Shown here: in pieces, positions 7,603 through 11,595 of the stretch
Numbering within the stretch: the first letter of the stretch is position 1
Layout of the letters: each line of letters opens with the position of its first letter
From: an uncultured Muribaculaceae bacterium
GTDB taxonomy: Bacteria > Bacteroidota > Bacteroidia > Bacteroidales > Muribaculaceae
Length of the DNA: 11,595 nucleotides
Reading direction: 5' to 3'
NCBI GenBank assembly: GCA_910584665.1
Contig: CAJUBL010000075.1
Location: 1 to 11,595 of the forward strand
Made by a program: the position numbers and the translations under genes
The notes under the pieces: model-generated
The model's input: the letters and a program-made list of their open reading frames with translations, nothing else
What the model was told of the DNA's origin: nothing
Database searches by the model: none

Positions 7603-10600
7603 ATGATCAGACAATCTTTACTTGCGGCTCTTATTGCCGCTTCGGCCTCGGGCATGACGGCCGAACCGCCGCTGTGGCTCCGTGACGTGGCTATCTCGCC
7701 CGACGGCAACACAGTGGCTTTCACCTATAAGGGAGATATTTTCACTGTCGGGATCCGTGGTGGCCGCGCCCGTCAGCTCACGACCCACGATGCTTATGAC
7801 TCAGCCCCCATATGGCGTCCTGACGGGAAGCAGATAGTGTTCCGAAGCAATCGTGAGGGATCAGACGATATCTATATCGTCGATGCAGGCGGTGGCCGTC
7901 CCCGCCGGCTTACCACCCACAGCGGTCATGAGCGTCCGCTGGCATTTGTTGATAACGGGACGCTCCTGTTTCAGGCCAATGTGATACAGTCGCGCCGGGC
8001 TATTCAGGGCCCTTTCCAGGCCCAGGCCTATACCATAGCTGTTGACTCACTGTCTCCCCGCCCCGTGCAATACATGTCGGTACCGGTACAGGCCGCCAGT
8101 TTCAACAGCGATGGCCGGATGCTCTATCAGGACCGCAAGGGATTCGAGAATGTATTCCGCAAGCATGAACGCTCCTCCGGAACATCCGATGTGTGGTATG
8201 TGGCTCCCGACGGCTCCTATACCTGCCTCACTGCTTTTCAGGGGCATGACCTCAATCCAGTGTGGAAGCAGGGTACCGACACATTCTACTATGTGAGCGA
8301 GGAGGATGGCACGCTCAATGTCTACGAGCGCTCGGTCAAGGGCGATGGCAAACGTCAGCTCACGCATTTCAGGGAGCACCCTGTGCGTTCGCTGTCGGCC
8401 TCTGATTCCGGACGTCTGGCCTTCAGCTGGGACGGTGAGATCTATACACTGACTCCCGGCGGAGAGCCTTCGAGACTCGATGTCGAGATTGTGGCCGACG
8501 ACTATGACAGTGACCGTGTCAGGCGATATATAACCGGAGGTGCCAGCAATATAGCCGTCAGTCCCTCTGGCCGCGAGGTGGCATTCGTGGTGCGTGGCGA
8601 CATCTATGTGACCAACACCAAGTACAAGACAACAAAGCGTATCACCAACACTCCGGCCCAGGAGCGGTCGCTCGACTTCTCGCCCGACGGACGCTCGCTC
8701 GTCTATGACAGCGACCGTGACGGCCTGTGGCAGATATTCACCACCCGTATCGTGAAGGATGACGAGAAGGAATTTGCCTATGCTACCGAGCTTGAGGAGA
8801 AACTGCTGTACAGTTGCCCCACGGCCGCCCAGCAGCCTGATTACAGCCCTGACGGTAAGAAGGTCGCGTTCCTTGAGAACCGTACGGAACTGCGTGTCAT
8901 CGACCTCGATACCAAGGCTGTGACAACAGCTCTTGACGGCAGGTACAACTATTCATATACCGACGGTGACCTGTCTTTCCAGTGGAGTCCTGACAGCCGC
9001 TGGCTCCTTACCGATTATATAGGAATAGGCGGATGGAACAACAGCGACATAGCCCTTGTGGCGGCCGACGGTTCAAAAATAGTGGATCTCACCGAGAGCG
9101 GATATGCCGACGCTGACCCGCAATGGGTGCTCGGCGGCAAGGGTATCACCTATGTCACCGGCAAATACGGTATGAAGAGCCATGGCAGCTGGGGTAATGA
9201 GAATGACGTGATACTCATGGTACTCGATACAGAGACATGGGACAACTTCGGCCTGTCGGAGGAGGATGCCGCCATTGCCCGTAAGGAGCGTGAACAAGCC
9301 GACAGCATAGCCGAGGCCGCGAAGCCGAAACCCAGGAAGAAAGGCCGGAAAGACGTCAGGAATGAGAAACCTGCTGTAAAGCCTCTGGAGTTTGACCTCG
9401 ACAACCGCCGTTACAGACAGAGACGCCTCACCGCCGCCTCAGGACATATCGGCAGTAATTTCCTGTCACCCGACGGCGACACGTTCTACTACACCGCCAT
9501 GGCACCCGACGGCAAGACAAATCTAATGAAGCGCGATCTGCGCAAGTGGGAGACCTCCATCCTTGCCGGCGATATAAAAGGCGGCTTTGTACCTGACGAT
9601 AAGGGAGAGAATCTTTACATCCTGTCTGACAATGGCATGAGCTATATCAATCTGGCCTCGGGCGAGAAGAAAGACATCGAATTCGAGGCGCTGTATGAGC
9701 GCCGTCCCTCACTGGAGCGCGACTACATCTACGGACACATGTGGAAACAGGTCAAAGACAAGTTCTATGACGCGGATCTGCACGGTGTCGACTGGGAGGC
9801 TTACGGCGAACATTACCGCCGGTTCCTGCCGCATATCGACAACAACCGTGATTTTGCCGACCTCATGAGCGAGATTCTCGGAGAACTCAATGCCTCTCAT
9901 ACAGGTTCCGGCACGAGCGCCGGATCGGCTCAGCTAAGCACCGCCACTCTCGGAGCTTTCTATGACGAGAGCTATGGCGGTGACGGCCTTAAGGTTGCTG
10001 AGATACTCCCCCGCAGTCCTCTCGCTACACGCCGTGCTGATGTAAAGCCTGGCGATGTGATACTGTCGGTCGACGGTAAGGATATCAGGGCCGGTCACGA
10101 TTATTACCCGTTGCTTGACGGGCTTGCCGGCCGCAAGGCGGCTCTTCGCGTGCTTCGTGCCGACGGCACCGTCGACACAGTCACCATAAGGCCTATAAGT
10201 ACCGGTACCGAGTCGTCACTGCTTTATCAGCGCTGGGTCGAGCGTAACCAGGCAATCGTCGACAGCGTGTCGGGCGGCCGTGTGGCATATGTTCACGTGC
10301 AGGGCATGGACAGCCCGAGTTTCCGTACGGTCTACGACCAGCTGCTCGGCAAGTACCGCAACCATGAAGCCGTTATCGTCGACACACGCTACAACGGCGG
10401 CGGGTGGCTGCACAACGACATCGCCCAGCTGCTGAGCGGACGTGAATACGTACGCTTCACACCACGCGACCGCTACATAGGCAGCGAGCCGTTCTCCCAG
10501 TGGACCAGACCGTCGGTAATGCTCGTCAACGAGAGCAACTACAGCGACGCGCACGGCACGCCGTTCGTATATCAGGCGCTCGGTATAGGCGACATTGTAG

Positions 10601-10833
10601 GCGCCCCCGTTCCCGGCACCATGACCGCCGTGTGGTGGGAGACACAGATCGATCCGTCGATCTATTTCGGCATACCCCAGGTTACCTCACGCGCCATGGA
10701 CGGCACCGTTCTTGAGAACCACCAGCTCACGCCCGATGTGCTCATCTACAACAACCCCGGCGAGGTGCAGGCAGGCCATGACGCCCAGCTCATAGGCGCC
10801 ACCCGCCATCTCCTCGATAAACTCGACAAATAA
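7603..10833 (+). CDS. Secreted tricorn-like S41 family peptidase
   Basis: Tricorn proteases are large self-compartmentalising serine peptidases that cut short peptides. From the ATG at 7603 the product is 1076 aa with a Sec signal peptide (MIRQSLLAALIAASASGMTA), so it acts in the periplasm or outside; a longer in-frame start at 7510 would bury this signal. N-terminal TolB/PD40-like propeller repeats (ISPDGNTVAF, WRPDGKQIVF, FSPDGRSLVYDSDRDG, YSPDGKKVAFL) are followed by a charged Lys-rich linker at about 590-620, the C1 region, a PDZ domain near 785-865 (VKPGDVILSVDGKDI) and the C2 catalytic domain. Expected catalytic residues are present: Ser765-His766 (NASHTG), nucleophile Ser981 with Asp982 (NYSDAHG) and Glu1038 (LENHQ). 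Their spacing agrees with the archaeal enzyme. It stands alone, ending 31 nt before a hairpin terminator. Confidence 0.93.
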   Translation: MIRQSLLAALIAASASGMTAEPPLWLRDVAISPDGNTVAFTYKGDIFTVGIRGGRARQLTTHDAYDSAPIWRPDGKQIVFRSNREGSDDIYIVDAGGGRPRRLTTHSGHERPLAFVDNGTLLFQANVIQSRRAIQGPFQAQAYTIAVDSLSPRPVQYMSVPVQAASFNSDGRMLYQDRKGFENVFRKHERSSGTSDVWYVAPDGSYTCLTAFQGHDLNPVWKQGTDTFYYVSEEDGTLNVYERSVKGDGKRQLTHFREHPVRSLSASDSGRLAFSWDGEIYTLTPGGEPSRLDVEIVADDYDSDRVRRYITGGASNIAVSPSGREVAFVVRGDIYVTNTKYKTTKRITNTPAQERSLDFSPDGRSLVYDSDRDGLWQIFTTRIVKDDEKEFAYATELEEKLLYSCPTAAQQPDYSPDGKKVAFLENRTELRVIDLDTKAVTTALDGRYNYSYTDGDLSFQWSPDSRWLLTDYIGIGGWNNSDIALVAADGSKIVDLTESGYADADPQWVLGGKGITYVTGKYGMKSHGSWGNENDVILMVLDTETWDNFGLSEEDAAIARKEREQADSIAEAAKPKPRKKGRKDVRNEKPAVKPLEFDLDNRRYRQRRLTAASGHIGSNFLSPDGDTFYYTAMAPDGKTNLMKRDLRKWETSILAGDIKGGFVPDDKGENLYILSDNGMSYINLASGEKKDIEFEALYERRPSLERDYIYGHMWKQVKDKFYDADLHGVDWEAYGEHYRRFLPHIDNNRDFADLMSEILGELNASHTGSGTSAGSAQLSTATLGAFYDESYGGDGLKVAEILPRSPLATRRADVKPGDVILSVDGKDIRAGHDYYPLLDGLAGRKAALRVLRADGTVDTVTIRPISTGTESSLLYQRWVERNQAIVDSVSGGRVAYVHVQGMDSPSFRTVYDQLLGKYRNHEAVIVDTRYNGGGWLHNDIAQLLSGREYVRFTPRDRYIGSEPFSQWTRPSVMLVNESNYSDAHGTPFVYQALGIGDIVGAPVPGTMTAVWWETQIDPSIYFGIPQVTSRAMDGTVLENHQLTPDVLIYNNPGEVQAGHDAQLIGATRHLLDKLDK

Positions 10834-10864
10834 ATTCTCTTCTCCCCACTGTGTATTTTATAAA

Positions 10865-10911
10865 GGCGGGTTACACATCACGTCCCGGATCGGAATGATG
10901 TGTACCCCGCC
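10865..10911. terminator. Convergent hairpin terminator
   Basis: GGCGGGTTACACATCA (10865-10880) pairs with TGATGTGTACCCCGCC (10896-10911) over 16 positions with one mismatch and a 15-nt loop. On the plus strand ATTTAAT follows; on the minus strand CTTTATAAAAT follows. It sits between the converging protease gene and the HTH gene, so it probably serves both directions, with weak U-tracts on each side. No gene is seen in the remaining 10912-11013. Confidence 0.7.
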
Positions 10912-11013
10912 ATTTAATCAATATATCAACACCGGTAATTTTTGACTTTACAACTCTGTATTTCAAAAATCCATAATCACTTTCAAAATCGGTTGTCTGG
11001 CCATATCTGAAGA

Positions 11014-11277
11014 TTATACGGTGATTATCGGTTTGCCGAAGAATTCTGATAGCATTGCAAGTGTTGAAATGGTGAAATTGTGCTGTCCGCTGAGCCATTT
11101 GGTAACTTCACACGGACGTCTGCCAAGAGCGTTTGCAAATTGTTTCTTTGACAGTCCGCGCTCCTGCATCAGGTCATAGATACGGTCGGAGATTTGAAAC
11201 GAAAGGTCGGTTTCCCGCTGAATGCGCTTCGGGACAGGCCCCAACATTTCTTCAAGAGATTTCGTAGTCCGCTTCAT
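11014..11277 (-). CDS. XRE-family helix-turn-helix protein, probable antitoxin
   Basis: This 87-aa protein has a basic N-terminal arm (MKRTTKSLEEMLGPVP) and one Cro/C1-type HTH: helix 1 SDRIYDLMQERG (30-41), helix 2 SKKQFANALG (43-52) and recognition helix CEVTKWLSG (56-64), then FTISTLAMLSEFFGKPI. It should bind DNA and probably represses its own operon. It is the second gene of a pair: its ATG overlaps the TGA of the upstream ORF as ATGA, a sign of translational coupling and of the toxin-first order seen in HigBA-type modules. The antitoxin label is inferred from size, fold and arrangement. Transcription ends towards the hairpin at 10865-10911. Confidence 0.85.
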   Translation of the reverse strand: MKRTTKSLEEMLGPVPKRIQRETDLSFQISDRIYDLMQERGLSKKQFANALGRRPCEVTKWLSGQHNFTISTLAMLSEFFGKPIITV

Positions 11278-11561
11278 AGCTCAAAAATATTGTCGGTTTC
11301 TATTGAGGATTCGGTTATATTTACGTTGCCGTTGGCTGCTTCCTGTTTGTATGCAATAATTTTCTTATCAACAAAAGTTATATCACCGATCGGAGATCCG
11401 GACACAATATGTAATCTATATGCCTTGTATTTTAAAGGGCTATGATTAAGACGATGCACTGGTTGTTGCGGAATTTTGAAAAAACGCACCGTGGCGGTGA
11501 ACCTATTGTCGAGGTTAGACGTTATAATGTCACAAAGCAGCAAAAGAGAAAGTTTTTCCAT
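11274..11561 (-). CDS. Small unrecognised ORF coupled to the HTH gene, possible toxin
   Basis: The ORF gives 95 aa from the ATG at 11561. I do not recognise its family. The C-terminal part (YRLHIVSGSPIGDITFVD, then KKIIAYKQEAANGN and an acidic ending TDNIFEL) looks like a compact beta-rich domain. It overlaps the HTH start by 4 nt, so at least this 3' part is probably a real gene. The first 30 or so codons lie inside the direct repeat at 11469-11595; the other repeat copy has a frameshift and an early stop there, so this N-terminus may not be genuine. An in-frame GTG at 11459 would give 61 aa free of the repeat. No RelE/HigB or other known toxin motif is visible. Confidence 0.45.
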   Translation of the reverse strand: MEKLSLLLLCDIITSNLDNRFTATVRFFKIPQQPVHRLNHSPLKYKAYRLHIVSGSPIGDITFVDKKIIAYKQEAANGNVNITESSIETDNIFEL

Positions 11562-11595
11562 TGCTTAGAGATATAATGTGATAATGATTGGTTTA
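11469..11595. repeat. Interspersed direct repeat of about 127 bp, copy 2
   Basis: This is the second copy of the element at 7264-7390, in the same orientation about 4.2 kb away. The last 42 bases are identical and the window ends at exactly the base where copy 1 meets its terminator hairpin, so whether a hairpin follows here cannot be seen. Copy 2 contains a small palindrome, CACCG-TGG-CGGTG, where copy 1 has CCGTACGG. It overlaps the start of the unrecognised ORF on the minus strand. Confidence 0.8.

Noticed and set aside
11454..11576. 40-codon plus-strand ORF in repeat copy 2, with a similar frame in copy 1 (shared YNVTKQQKR)
   Set aside because: Copy 1 lacks a start codon, substitutions between copies are not concentrated at third positions, and the 2-nt indel changes the end. 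Similarity follows from the DNA repeat itself.

Overview
The window looks like a chromosomal segment of a gut-type Bacteroidales bacterium, possibly family Muribaculaceae (family assignment is inference). The grounds are an NVEALA-motif peptide beside 6-bladed beta-propeller lipoproteins, a MetRS with a KISTS signature and fused C-terminal tRNA-binding domain, a Bacteroidetes-style tricorn protease homolog, and promoters of the Bacteroidetes TTTG / TAnnTTTG type with a 20-nt spacer.

Left, about 1-3300, is visibly AT-rich and accessory in character. On the minus strand an operon runs from a promoter near 3117-3148 through a leader of about 190 nt to a 79-aa NVEALA-type exported peptide (2680-2919). 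A perfect 16-bp hairpin (2610-2665) follows, then two propeller lipoproteins (1445-2596 and 290-1375). The same promoter and leader recur as a diverged copy at 45-215 in the same orientation. This predicts a second NVEALA cassette starting just past the left edge, so the region is probably a tandem array.

Centre, 3316-7163, is a GC-richer housekeeping operon on the minus strand, metG-ansA-recO, with gaps of 6 and 14 nt. A good Bacteroidetes promoter lies upstream of metG (7213-7244). RecO most likely starts at TTG.

Right, on the plus strand, a 1076-aa secreted tricorn-like S41 protease (7603-10833) retains the expected catalytic residues. It ends at a strong hairpin (10865-10911) shared with a converging minus-strand pair: a small ORF (11274-11561) overlapping an XRE-type HTH gene (11014-11277) by ATGA. 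This pair has the shape of a toxin-antitoxin module, but the upstream partner is not recognised.

A direct repeat of about 127 bp with graded identity, whose last 42 bases are identical, lies at 7264-7390 and 11469-11595. It brackets the protease and HTH block. Copy 1 is followed at once by a plus-strand terminator hairpin, and copy 2 ends exactly at the window edge. No reading frame in it appears to be under selection. Together with the duplicated NVEALA leader, it is the least explained structure here.
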